In this document: piece by piece, positions 9,233-16,897 of the stretch
Layout of the letters: every line of letters begins with the position of its first letter
How positions within the stretch are numbered: position 1 is the first letter of the stretch
Assembly: GCA_012960755.1 (NCBI GenBank)
Contig: DUAT01000088.1
Location: forward strand, 1-64,000
Source: Gammaproteobacteria bacterium
Lineage (GTDB): Bacteria; Pseudomonadota; Gammaproteobacteria; Pseudomonadales; Azotimanducaceae_A
Direction: 5' to 3'
DNA: 64,000 bases
Notes under the pieces: model-generated
Told to the model about the DNA's origin: nothing
What the model saw: the letters and a program-made list of their open reading frames with translations, nothing else
Databases searched by the model: none
Made by a program: the position numbers and the translations under genes

Positions 9233-9559
9233 TTATTCGGTATCCCGGGTCTGATCCAGGTGTTGAATGAGTTTCTCTGCGGCAATCTGGCGAATCTTCA
9301 ATCGGTCTGACGCATCTACACCGTACAAGTCAGCCAACATGGCAAAGTCATCGTGAGTCAAGGAGATGGAAAGTCGCGGCCGAACCGGTTTGCTGTTGAC
9401 GGGTAAACCAAGAATCTCACGAATACGATCAGGAGGATTAATCCCTTTTTGAAGGGCTTCAAAGCGAATATGGTGGCTGAATTCCTGGCCCAGGTCAAAA
9501 GCGATTTGCACCGCTTTGACCGCTTTCTTCTCTTTTTCCCATTTGTCGCCAGTAGACAT
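9233..9559 (-). CDS. Small ribbon-helix-helix-like protein
   Basis: A 108-residue charged soluble protein of unknown family. The C-terminal half (about residues 60-103) reads as a basic beta-strand (RPRLSISLT), a helix (HDDFAMLADLYG), a turn (VDASD) and a second helix (RLKIRQIAAEKLIQHL). That is the pattern of a ribbon-helix-helix DNA-binding fold, which would dimerise and bind a palindrome. The N-terminal half is helical and Lys-rich. If it is a DNA-binding protein it is the only candidate regulator in this cluster, and the palindromes at 11391, 11425 and 15149 are natural targets. The RHH assignment is by eye only. Confidence 0.55.
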   Translation of the reverse strand: MSTGDKWEKEKKAVKAVQIAFDLGQEFSHHIRFEALQKGINPPDRIREILGLPVNSKPVRPRLSISLTHDDFAMLADLYGVDASDRLKIRQIAAEKLIQHLDQTRDTE

Positions 9560-9568
9560 TGATAAATT

Positions 9569-10231
9569 CTAACTCTTCGAGTCCTTGGTAGAAGCGGGCC
9601 AAAGCTCCTTTATATCATCAATTGGTCGATACAGTGTCAACGAAACTTCAGTTTCCCCACCATCATAGACCTCTATTTCGATTCCATGATTACCGTCCCC
9701 ACTTTCCAGATAATAGTAGTCGAAAGGTTCACCCAAACCTTCGAAAGCCGGTGGACGGCTGGCACGATAATCACTTTCGTAATGATAACCACGTTCTCCC
9801 CGGGATTCCTGATGGTAAGAATCTGCAAGCCAGGCTTCCATATCCAGGGTGTCGCGAGGAGAGAGTTGCGCCGGGTCATCACCATCAAATATGCAGGCAA
9901 ATTCATCGAGATCGAATATCTGCTCGACGATCGATCGATCAATAGCGAGAGAAAAAGCAGCGGTTTCTCGACCACCATCTTTGTTGATAGTCAGGTCAAT
10001 AAAATCGTTGTTAAGCCCCTCAAGGCTGAAGCTGGTCGAGAACTGGTGCTCAAATTGATAGGTCGAGATGCCGATGACTTTAAACGTCTGGTCTCTCAAG
10101 CGGGGTGGTAAGCCGAAGCCATCAGAGAGCCGGATCAGGTCCCCGATCAAAAGATCGGTGGGATGATCCAGCGCCCTGGCTTCAGGCTCCTTCTTTGTTC
10201 GACTCCAGATACCCTTTACGAAAGATTTCAT
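9569..10231 (-). CDS. DUF2491 family protein (YjfK-like)
   Basis: A 220-residue soluble acidic protein matching the DUF2491/YjfK family as I know it: an N-terminal amphipathic stretch (MKSFVKGIWSRTKKE), a central region rich in beta strands, and an acidic tyrosine-rich segment (YHYESDYRASRP, then FDYYYLESGDG). The molecular function is unknown. In E. coli, yjfK follows the pspA homologue yjfJ, and the same order is kept here: PspA gene, 3 bp gap, this gene, then the small RHH-like gene. Confidence 0.8.
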   Translation of the reverse strand: MKSFVKGIWSRTKKEPEARALDHPTDLLIGDLIRLSDGFGLPPRLRDQTFKVIGISTYQFEHQFSTSFSLEGLNNDFIDLTINKDGGRETAAFSLAIDRSIVEQIFDLDEFACIFDGDDPAQLSPRDTLDMEAWLADSYHQESRGERGYHYESDYRASRPPAFEGLGEPFDYYYLESGDGNHGIEIEVYDGGETEVSLTLYRPIDDIKELWPASTKDSKS

Positions 10232-10234
10232 GAT

Positions 10235-10924
10235 TTATGACTGTTTCGCTTTAATTCTATCGAGTACTGAGCTGGCAGATGCAGACTGTGCTCCAATCCC
10301 TGCCTCCTGCATCCTTGCTTCAAGTCCCTTATCGGAACCCTCATCCTCTAGCTGCTCGGCTGCCTCCAGTCGGTCAAAGTTATCCTGCTGGCGTTTCTTA
10401 ATCCGCTCAAGAGAATCCTTGGCTGACAATACCTTGGAACTGCTTGAAGCAAAATTGTCGGTAATCGCCGCACTCGCTTTTTGCACACTCTCGGTGGTTT
10501 TTACCATGCTCAGTTGACGCTGGTAATCCTTGATTAGTTTCTCGGATTTCCTTACGAGGTCTTTCAGCCGGGTAACATGACCAGTGAACGTAGACTCTAC
10601 CTGTTGTTGCTCTGCCAGGTCTGTTTCCAGCCTGGAAATTTTCTCGGCAATTTCCAGTGCCAGCGTTTCATCACCTTTTTCCAGGGCCTGGACCGTATAA
10701 CCTTCGTGTTCTGCAATATCACTGTTCAGACTCTTTACCTGCCGAGAGGCTTGCATTTGTTTGGCCATGACATCTGTCAAATCGTGCTTTGCCTTACGCA
10801 TATGATGCTCAGCATCCTTGATTTCCTGCTCGAATATTCGCGTTCCATTTGCATCAACAACCAGTTCACCAACTTCCCGTGCACCGCCTCTTACCGCAGT
10901 CATGATTTTTCGCAATATACTCAT
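10235..10924 (-). CDS. PspA/IM30 family membrane-coat protein (YjfJ-like)
   Basis: A 229-residue, nearly all-helical coiled-coil protein of the PspA/IM30/Vipp1 family. It has an N-terminal amphipathic segment (MSILRKIMTAVRGGARE) expected to bind stressed inner-membrane lipid, followed by long coiled coils (about 30-180) and a short acidic C-terminal region. Such proteins polymerise on membranes and preserve the proton motive force. It belongs with the YjfJ branch by context rather than with pspABC, since no PspF, PspB or PspC is present. A strong GAGGAG ribosome-binding site precedes the start. It lies 28 bp after yjfI. Confidence 0.88.
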   Translation of the reverse strand: MSILRKIMTAVRGGAREVGELVVDANGTRIFEQEIKDAEHHMRKAKHDLTDVMAKQMQASRQVKSLNSDIAEHEGYTVQALEKGDETLALEIAEKISRLETDLAEQQQVESTFTGHVTRLKDLVRKSEKLIKDYQRQLSMVKTTESVQKASAAITDNFASSSSKVLSAKDSLERIKKRQQDNFDRLEAAEQLEDEGSDKGLEARMQEAGIGAQSASASSVLDRIKAKQS

Positions 10925-10952
10925 CGTTCAAACTCCTCGCGAGTTAACTCGC

Positions 10953-11360
10953 CTAGACTAGATACACTTCCAACGCATCGATAGATTCAACGGCGTTTTC
11001 AGTCAATGTGATTATCTCGTGACATATGTCTTCGATACTCGAGCTGATAGACAAGGCACCAAAGACCACATATCGATCGCCTATTTTAGAAAAAGACGAT
11101 AACGGCATGGGAATATTAAGCTCCAGCATTTCCTCAAGCAGGTCGCTACGACTCTCGGTTTTCACCTCATCTTCGGTAAACAGATAAGTAATACAAAGAA
11201 TCTGGCTGTCGGTAACGGAAACAAAACAAGGTAACTCCTCGTATTCCCACAAGGTAATCTGTAGGACTTCCATTTCTCCCGGAATAGGCTGGCATTCAAA
11301 CTCAAAACCTTCGAAACTCGACAAATCTGATATCCTTAGTGCCAAATCTCTTGTGTTCAT
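10953..11360 (-). CDS. DUF2170 family protein (YjfI-like)
   Basis: A 135-residue acidic soluble protein matching YjfI/DUF2170, a family of unknown function that almost always precedes a pspA homologue. It has an alternating strand/helix pattern with no catalytic motif that I can identify. The start is the ATG at 11360, preceded by an AAGGAG ribosome-binding site. It is the first gene of the second transcription unit of the cluster. Two palindromic operator-like sites (11391-11403 and 11425-11443) lie just upstream. Confidence 0.8.
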   Translation of the reverse strand: MNTRDLALRISDLSSFEGFEFECQPIPGEMEVLQITLWEYEELPCFVSVTDSQILCITYLFTEDEVKTESRSDLLEEMLELNIPMPLSSFSKIGDRYVVFGALSISSSIEDICHEIITLTENAVESIDALEVYLV

Positions 11361-11390
11361 TGCTAACTCCTTAGATGTTTACCAGTCACT

Positions 11391-11403
11391 GACATAATAT
11401 GTC
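11391..11403. promoter_or_regulatory. Operator-like palindrome, copy A (upstream of yjfI-like gene)
   Basis: GACATAATATGTC, a 13-bp palindrome around a central A, 30 bp before the start codon at 11360. On the minus strand it reads GACATATTATGTC and contains a -10-like TATTAT. The matching -35 position (minus-strand ACTAAA) is poor. Identical cores occur at 11428-11440 and 15149-15161. Confidence 0.6.
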
Positions 11404-11424
11404 GACTAGTGGGCAGTTTAGTCT

Positions 11425-11443
11425 GTTGACATAATATGTCAAC
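11425..11443. promoter_or_regulatory. Operator-like palindrome, copy B (19-bp perfect)
   Basis: GTTGACATAATATGTCAAC, perfectly palindromic around the central A. Its 13-bp core starts 37 bp upstream of copy A's core (centre to centre 37 bp, about three and a half helical turns). It lies between the spermidine-synthase-like gene end (11485) and the yjfI-like gene. Confidence 0.6.
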
Positions 11444-11484
11444 CCAATTTTCACCCCCCCCGAAAAAGCTGACGAAGTGTGGTG

Positions 11485-13185
11485 TTAGTCCTTGTAAATC
11501 CCCAGATCTCCACGCCATGCCTGGTCATGGTAGCGATAGATGGTATGTGAACCCAGGCGATTAGCTTCTATCGAATCCCTGGATTCAAAGTAATTATTTG
11601 GAAACTCAAAAGCCGCGATCAGCAAATCCCTCGTGAGCCATTGATGTTTAACGGGTAATTCGTCAAATTGGACAATCAACTGGCGAACAGGAATTGGCTG
11701 GTGAGTGGCGACAGTCCAGCCCCATTCACCGAATGTCGGGATGTTCTGCCGGTACTGCTCGACTTGCATGAATCCTGCCGCTTCAATCGTTTTGCCAATA
11801 CTGATAAATGCGTCTTTCGCATGATAAGGACTGGTGGATTGAACCACCATTGCACCGCTGAATGCGAGCAGTTTGCTCAACCGAGCGTAAAAATTGTCCG
11901 AATAAAGGCGATCCAGATCTGGATGACTGGGATCAGGCAGATCAACAATGATGGCGTCAAATAGATCACCTGCCTCCAACAAGGTATTAATTTCCACGAA
12001 TGCATCGCCATTAATCACTTCCACCCTGGAATCGCTGAATGCACGGTGGTTTAACGACACGAGTGTGCGTTGATAGTTCGGCATCGCTTCCGATTCCGTG
12101 AAAAGGGCCACCAGTTCCGCATCAAGGTCAATCAGCTTAACGGAACCCGGATCAAACCTCAGCACATCTCGTAGCGCCAATCCATCACCACCACCAATGA
12201 TCAGCACGCGGTCTGGTCTGGCTGAAGCCAGCATCGCGGGGTAGACGAGCATGGCATGATAAATATGCTCGTCCTGGCTGGAAAATTGCAATCGACCATT
12301 AATGTAAAATCCATAGACTGGCTCCGGTCGACTGGAAATATGACGTTCGGTAATCGTGAAATGCTGGTAGTGACTTGAGCCGGTAAAAACCACCTCATCT
12401 TCAAACAGGAGATTGGACATGCGGGTCGACCAGTCATTGCCAAATTGGTAAACCACTAACGCAATCACCATTACAAAGCCATGCATTGCAATCAGGGCGA
12501 CCACGCGATTGATTCTGGTTCGGTAATAAAAAAGGAATAGCAGACCCGCCACCAGGTTAGCCAGAGCTGTCAGTACCGCAGCTTTGGTAACATCTATCGA
12601 CAACATGACCAGTACCCAAATCGCAGCCCCGACTCCGGCACCTAAATAGTCCGCTCCATAGATAGTGCCGGTATTGTGCTCCAGATGTTCGCCATAAACT
12701 GCTTCCCGAACCCGAGCAATCAGGGGTATCTCCATGCCGATCAGGAAACCGATCAAGGTCCCAAAAAAATAGGGCGTGTAGAACGATATCCTGTGCACCA
12801 CAGCAATCAAACCGCCACGGGGCATCAAATCAGGAGGTAGGTTAAACGTCTCTGCAATCACTTCGGGTAGAACCGTACTAAACGATACGGCAGACGCGAT
12901 CAACAGGATACAGGTGACACCCAGCAGGGCGATGATAGACTCCAACCAGGCAAAAGCAGTGAAGGGATCCTTGAGGGTTTTAGCAGCGAAGGAACCCAGA
13001 CCCATGCTGACAATCATCAGGCCGATCATGATGTAAATAGTTGACTCAACTACCCCCAGAATACGGCCAGCATAGTGAGACAAAAGGTATTCATAGATCA
13101 GACCGCAGGCCGCCAATACTGCCATAATGCCGATGAGGACAATGTCATGGAGCAGCATGGAATTACGAGGTGACGCAATGTTCAC
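11485..13185 (-). CDS. Membrane-anchored spermidine synthase-like aminopropyltransferase
   Basis: A 566-residue protein. The first about 240 residues form about seven membrane helices, and the C-terminal cytoplasmic domain (about 270-520) is a spermidine-synthase-type Rossmann fold. Visible motifs are GFYINGRLQFSSQDEHIYH (substrate loop), IIGGGDGLALRDVL (nucleotide-binding loop), and IVDLPDPSHPDLDRLYS with the catalytic-type aspartate. It would transfer an aminopropyl group from decarboxylated SAM to an amine, releasing methylthioadenosine. The acceptor in this membrane-bound subfamily is not established. It follows the DUF350 gene by 57 bp and is a regular member of PspA/DUF350 clusters. Confidence 0.85.
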   Translation of the reverse strand: MNIASPRNSMLLHDIVLIGIMAVLAACGLIYEYLLSHYAGRILGVVESTIYIMIGLMIVSMGLGSFAAKTLKDPFTAFAWLESIIALLGVTCILLIASAVSFSTVLPEVIAETFNLPPDLMPRGGLIAVVHRISFYTPYFFGTLIGFLIGMEIPLIARVREAVYGEHLEHNTGTIYGADYLGAGVGAAIWVLVMLSIDVTKAAVLTALANLVAGLLFLFYYRTRINRVVALIAMHGFVMVIALVVYQFGNDWSTRMSNLLFEDEVVFTGSSHYQHFTITERHISSRPEPVYGFYINGRLQFSSQDEHIYHAMLVYPAMLASARPDRVLIIGGGDGLALRDVLRFDPGSVKLIDLDAELVALFTESEAMPNYQRTLVSLNHRAFSDSRVEVINGDAFVEINTLLEAGDLFDAIIVDLPDPSHPDLDRLYSDNFYARLSKLLAFSGAMVVQSTSPYHAKDAFISIGKTIEAAGFMQVEQYRQNIPTFGEWGWTVATHQPIPVRQLIVQFDELPVKHQWLTRDLLIAAFEFPNNYFESRDSIEANRLGSHTIYRYHDQAWRGDLGIYKD

Positions 13186-13242
13186 CGGTGATTCTCTAAG
13201 GACCTGGCGGACAGAATGTGCCGTAACAGGCTGCTGAGACTG

Positions 13243-14139
13243 TTATGCAAATAACGCCGTAAAAAACAGACCGATCGAAATATAAATCGATGCTTCAATG
13301 GCAGCAACGCCAATATTATTCTGCTCATTAACTTCTTCGACCACGTTGACACCCATCAGAATGATACTTCTTGCGGCTATCGAAATCAGCGATACCAGTA
13401 CGGCGAACAACAAGGTCACACCAGACCATAGCACCAGAGCCATCACCAGGTTTTCGACGTCATAAGCGATAACACCCGAAGCCGCCGTGATTGCGAGTGC
13501 AACACCAAGCAGGTGGCCAAAGTAACGAACGGCAAGTGCAACTTTACCCCGCTTGAATACTTCCTGGAGACTTTCACCGGATCTTCTCGCATAGACTACC
13601 AGGCGATATTTGGAAACAATGGCCAGCATAAACTGGGTAATGACGAACGATGCGAGGACCGCAAAAAGACCATTTAAGGTATCGCTCTCAACCCATAACA
13701 TGACAGCTCGAAGCACCAGGCCCGTGGCAATGGTATTGCCAGCATCAACCAAAGCCGCTGCAAGATTGCCATTTTTTATTTCCTGCTGGATTTCAATCCC
13801 CGTAAACAGCAATTTATCCTGTGCAATTCTGCCGACCTTGATTAACACCAGTCCCAGAACACCGTAGGACAAAACACTAACCACTTCCTTGAGGTAGGTT
13901 GAGCCCGGTTCCCCGGACACCGCTCCGGTTAGCATCAATGCCAATGAAATCACTCCCGCCGCCATGGCAATGCCAAATGCATAGTTGTCACGGGACGCCA
14001 ATTCCTCCGCACTGTCCACATTCGCCACCACACCGGAAATAAATCGCAAAGCTGAGATCATCAGCACCGCGATCACAAGATCGATTAACAGTATCTGGTA
14101 AATGTAGGTATCCACTTCACTAAAATTGAACAGATCCAT
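13243..14139 (-). CDS. Double DUF350 integral membrane protein (YjfL-like)
   Basis: A 298-residue membrane protein with about eight helices in two similar halves, each resembling one DUF350 unit. The halves share the pattern of a first helix, then a GLVLIKVGRIAQD or GVTLLFAVLVSLISIAA segment. E. coli YjfL has one DUF350 unit pair of about half this length. The function is unknown; it is suspected to be a channel-like or lipid-facing protein. It lies 14 bp after the lipoprotein gene and before the aminopropyltransferase, so the three are likely one operon. Confidence 0.8.
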   Translation of the reverse strand: MDLFNFSEVDTYIYQILLIDLVIAVLMISALRFISGVVANVDSAEELASRDNYAFGIAMAAGVISLALMLTGAVSGEPGSTYLKEVVSVLSYGVLGLVLIKVGRIAQDKLLFTGIEIQQEIKNGNLAAALVDAGNTIATGLVLRAVMLWVESDTLNGLFAVLASFVITQFMLAIVSKYRLVVYARRSGESLQEVFKRGKVALAVRYFGHLLGVALAITAASGVIAYDVENLVMALVLWSGVTLLFAVLVSLISIAARSIILMGVNVVEEVNEQNNIGVAAIEASIYISIGLFFTALFA

Positions 14140-14153
14140 CGATTTATTCCTTG

Positions 14154-15113
14154 TTATTTGCCTCTTGAGGTACCACGAGAAGTTCTAAAGCCACTGTTCC
14201 TGGTACTGCTTTGATATTTACTGGTTGATGCCGTACTCTTCGAATAAGGGCTCTTAAAAGCTGACTTCTGCTGGGCTGAACTTGCCTTGCTCATGCCGGT
14301 GGCACCGGTTCTTGATTTCGAATAGGGGCTCTTGAAATTGCCACTCGAACCGAACTGCTTCTTGGCCCTGCTCGCGACATCCCGCTGACCCGCCCTTTGT
14401 GAGCGGGAAGTGTAACTATTACGGCCAATGTCTGAATAGTAGGAATAGCCCCTGCGACCAGCCCAGTCATTGTAGTAGTAACGGTTATTGCCAAACATGC
14501 TGCCAAAAAAACGGTATTGGCCATACCAGGCCCAATATGAACCTCCGGAACCGTGAGACCAATGACCATAATGCGGGTTACCCATGTACTGGCTGCCTGC
14601 ACCAAAATCTTTACTCTCGTTCATGGACAACTCAGTTTTTTTCGACACCGCATTAACGCGGGCCAGTTCACCCTTGGATAAGTCCGCAATGACATTTACC
14701 GTGTCTGAAAGGGCATCGTTGTAAGCGCCTAGGTCGGCCGCGGATTGAATCCGCTTTAATTCTTCAACTTTCTCCACCCAGGAATCAAAACTCTCTGTCT
14801 CATCCCTGATCACCTTGTAGCGATCCTGCAGGCTCTGGTAAAGAGGATTGCTGGTTGATGCTTCTTTTTCCAATTCAATGAGCAAAGGCTTCAATTCCGG
14901 ACGACTTTTTTGTAACAGGCGGGAATATTGCTTGATCATGCTGGCATTTCTGAGGGAGCCACCTTCAATGGCACTGGTCAGATCCTTGAGACGTCTTTCG
15001 GTGGAAAACAGTTCCCCTTCCAGTTGCGCATCACCTGAACTACAAGCTGCCAGTATCGCAAGCAATGCTAGAACAAAGCATGTTTGATACTTTTTCTGTA
15101 TTGGGTTCTGCAT
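14154..15113 (-). CDS. Lipoprotein with Ser/Tyr/Arg-rich C-terminal tail
   Basis: A 319-residue protein with a lipoprotein signal: basic start, hydrophobic stretch and lipobox LAAC with Cys25. The mature N-terminal half (about 28-175) is helical and charged, probably coiled-coil. From about residue 176 it becomes low-complexity, rich in Gly, Tyr, Trp, Ser and Arg, with the octapeptide FKSPYSKS occurring twice near the end and a very basic C-terminus. I know no catalytic family that fits. It takes the position occupied in E. coli by YjfM, another lipoprotein with a low-complexity end, but similarity is not obvious. First gene of its operon; GAGGG precedes the ATG. Confidence 0.7.
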   Translation of the reverse strand: MQNPIQKKYQTCFVLALLAILAACSSGDAQLEGELFSTERRLKDLTSAIEGGSLRNASMIKQYSRLLQKSRPELKPLLIELEKEASTSNPLYQSLQDRYKVIRDETESFDSWVEKVEELKRIQSAADLGAYNDALSDTVNVIADLSKGELARVNAVSKKTELSMNESKDFGAGSQYMGNPHYGHWSHGSGGSYWAWYGQYRFFGSMFGNNRYYYNDWAGRRGYSYYSDIGRNSYTSRSQRAGQRDVASRAKKQFGSSGNFKSPYSKSRTGATGMSKASSAQQKSAFKSPYSKSTASTSKYQSSTRNSGFRTSRGTSRGK

Positions 15114-15148
15114 TATGCCCTCACTGACTGACCGGTCTCATGAATATT

Positions 15149-15161
15149 GACATAATATGTC
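15149..15161. promoter_or_regulatory. Operator-like palindrome, copy C (over the lipoprotein promoter)
   Basis: GACATAATATGTC, identical to the cores at 11391 and 11428, 35 bp before the ATG at 15113. The central TATTAT on the minus strand is the -10 box of the promoter listed at 15152-15180, so a protein bound here would block RNA polymerase. Confidence 0.65.
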
Positions 15162-15180
15162 GACGGTTCAAAAAACTCAA
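15152..15180 (-). promoter_or_regulatory. Sigma70-type promoter of the lipoprotein-DUF350-speE-like operon
   Basis: On the minus strand: -35 TTGAGT (15180-15175), a 17-bp spacer, and -10 TATTAT (15157-15152). Four and five of six positions match consensus. The -10 is embedded in operator-like palindrome C. Confidence 0.55.
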
Positions 15181-15283
15181 CGCCTGATTCTTCTAATTGG
15201 TACTACCCACTATAACCCGCAAGACCATACAGCACATCGGAGTTTACTGCTAAACGAGTCTTCAGAAAGTTATAATGACCTTT

Positions 15284-15763
15284 ATGGCTGATATTAACAT
15301 CGAGAATTTTTACCGACACATTGCCCGGATTCTGAGCATTCTGTATACCAACTTCCCCACCAAGGCGGCGATTTATGTTGACGAGGTGGCGGGGGTTGAT
15401 GAACCAGATGAATACGGCTTGCACAGTCCCACATACACCGCCGGTTTCTACACGCTGCTTTGGCTCGAAGAAGAAGGCTATATGAGATACGCAGATGTGA
15501 TCCGGCAGGATGGCGTGGACCAGGCCAGCCTGACCAAGAAGGCATTTCTCAGACTGACGGAAGTCGCTAACCCCATCTACTCTGAACCCTCAATCGAGGT
15601 ACAGGAGTCCAACAACATTATCAGTCTGCAGCCAATGGAAGAACCAAGCCCTTCAATCCTCGAGGAACGGATGCTGGTGATCAACCAATTACGAACGGCC
15701 CTTCGCAACGGTTCTTCGATCGCGATTACAAAGATCGTGCACCATGTTTTGCGGAACTGTTGA
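15284..15763 (+). CDS. Conserved-looking hypothetical protein
   Basis: A soluble protein of about 159 residues that I do not recognise. The N-terminal part (IENFYRHIARILSILYTNFP) is helical. A central region has aspartates and glycines (DEVAGVDEPDEYGLHSP) and then a helix-turn-helix-like stretch (GFYTLLWLEEEGYMRYADVIRQDGVDQASLTKKAFLRL) that looks like a winged-helix fold, so DNA binding is possible. Two in-frame ATGs exist (15275, 15284). I prefer 15284 because a TATAAT box at 15271-15276 overlaps the first and would start a transcript about at the second. It is divergent from the lipoprotein operon. Confidence 0.55.
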   Translation: MADINIENFYRHIARILSILYTNFPTKAAIYVDEVAGVDEPDEYGLHSPTYTAGFYTLLWLEEEGYMRYADVIRQDGVDQASLTKKAFLRLTEVANPIYSEPSIEVQESNNIISLQPMEEPSPSILEERMLVINQLRTALRNGSSIAITKIVHHVLRNC

Positions 15764-16897
15764 TCAGGAATCAACAGGACACAAAACCGCATCCTCGTAA
15801 CCAGTAATGACCTTGATATAGCCAGATAACGCCTGGTCCAGTTCGAGGTCCCCGGTATCCACTTTTAACTGGTTATGCAGACCCTCCAGCTTTGATTTAC
15901 TGGCAATCACGATCAGGTTTTTCAATCCGACGTTTCTCAGGACTCGCGGGCTCAATTGCTGGTTGCCCCGACCCAATACATGACCCTGGCCGCCGATCAC
16001 GGAAACAACAATGCAGCAGTCACCCTGGCGGGAATACTCGAACAGCTGGCGCTCATGCGCATCGCTCAGGAGTGACTTCTTATCCCGAATCACATCCACA
16101 CCCAGCAGGGTATTCTCTAGACCCAGCTGATTCATGATACTCGCCGTAGTCGAGCCGGAACCAATAAAATAGGTCACATTCGGATGCATTTGCTCCATGA
16201 TTTCCGCAGCAATGTCTTCCACCACCAGGGCTTCAACTTCTCTGCCGCCATCTTTCACCTGTTGCATATAACGCAATTCTTCCGGGACCAGAAGTTCACC
16301 GTAGTATCGGGTTCGCACGACACCTTCACGAAAAAAACCCTCGTCGATATCTCGAACCTCGCCCTGCATTACGGTGACAAGTTGGCCCCTGGCCATTTGC
16401 TGTATTATTTTTGCCGCACTTGCAGGGCTGTTGGCAAATACGCCGGAATGCATTTTTACGCCGCAAGGAATGCCGAGCACCGCCTGATCCTTGTCTGCCA
16501 CATCAAACACATCCCGGGCTGTCCCGTCACCCCCGGCAAAGACCAGCAGATCGATTCCCAGTTGTTGCATCTGTCTGACTGCCTGGCGAGTATGCTCGGC
16601 CGTTGACCCTGGTTGGTCTTCACTGTCAGTCGGCAAGTCGATCTCAACTACTCTCGCTGACCAACCCAGCGCGCTGCAAACATCCGACCCCATTTTGCCT
16701 GTCACGGTTGTCAGCTCAACATTGTTTTTTACCGACTCCAGGGCCCGCAAAGTTATCTCTACCCGCTTTGCAACATTACTGACAGACCCCCTCGCCAGCG
16801 CTTGCTTAATAATCTGTTCACCGTCAGATCCTTTTAATCCCGCGGGGCCGCCAAGACCAGCGAGGGGATTAAGTACCAGAGCCAAACGTAAAACCAT
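15764..16897 (-). CDS. ATP-NAD kinase family protein (COG3199/AcoX-like)
   Basis: A 377-residue protein of the NAD-kinase/diacylglycerol-kinase fold. It has the N-terminal LVLNPLAGLGG loop, the central GGDGTARD phosphate-binding motif (about residues 120-127), and GIPCGVKMHSGVFA, typical of the COG3199 branch. The exact substrate in this branch is not settled; NAD phosphorylation is predicted by family. I place the start at ATG 16897, which overlaps the stop of the exonuclease gene by 1 bp (TAATG); a longer frame to 16957 would run into that gene. It is the last gene of a run of minus-strand housekeeping genes. A second relative is at 39818. Confidence 0.82.
   Translation of the reverse strand: MVLRLALVLNPLAGLGGPAGLKGSDGEQIIKQALARGSVSNVAKRVEITLRALESVKNNVELTTVTGKMGSDVCSALGWSARVVEIDLPTDSEDQPGSTAEHTRQAVRQMQQLGIDLLVFAGGDGTARDVFDVADKDQAVLGIPCGVKMHSGVFANSPASAAKIIQQMARGQLVTVMQGEVRDIDEGFFREGVVRTRYYGELLVPEELRYMQQVKDGGREVEALVVEDIAAEIMEQMHPNVTYFIGSGSTTASIMNQLGLENTLLGVDVIRDKKSLLSDAHERQLFEYSRQGDCCIVVSVIGGQGHVLGRGNQQLSPRVLRNVGLKNLIVIASKSKLEGLHNQLKVDTGDLELDQALSGYIKVITGYEDAVLCPVDS

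Noticed and set aside
11391..11443. The palindromes as FNR/CRP or LexA boxes
   Set aside because: Half-site spacing does not fit: FNR wants TTGAT-N4-ATCAA and LexA CTGT-N8-ACAG.
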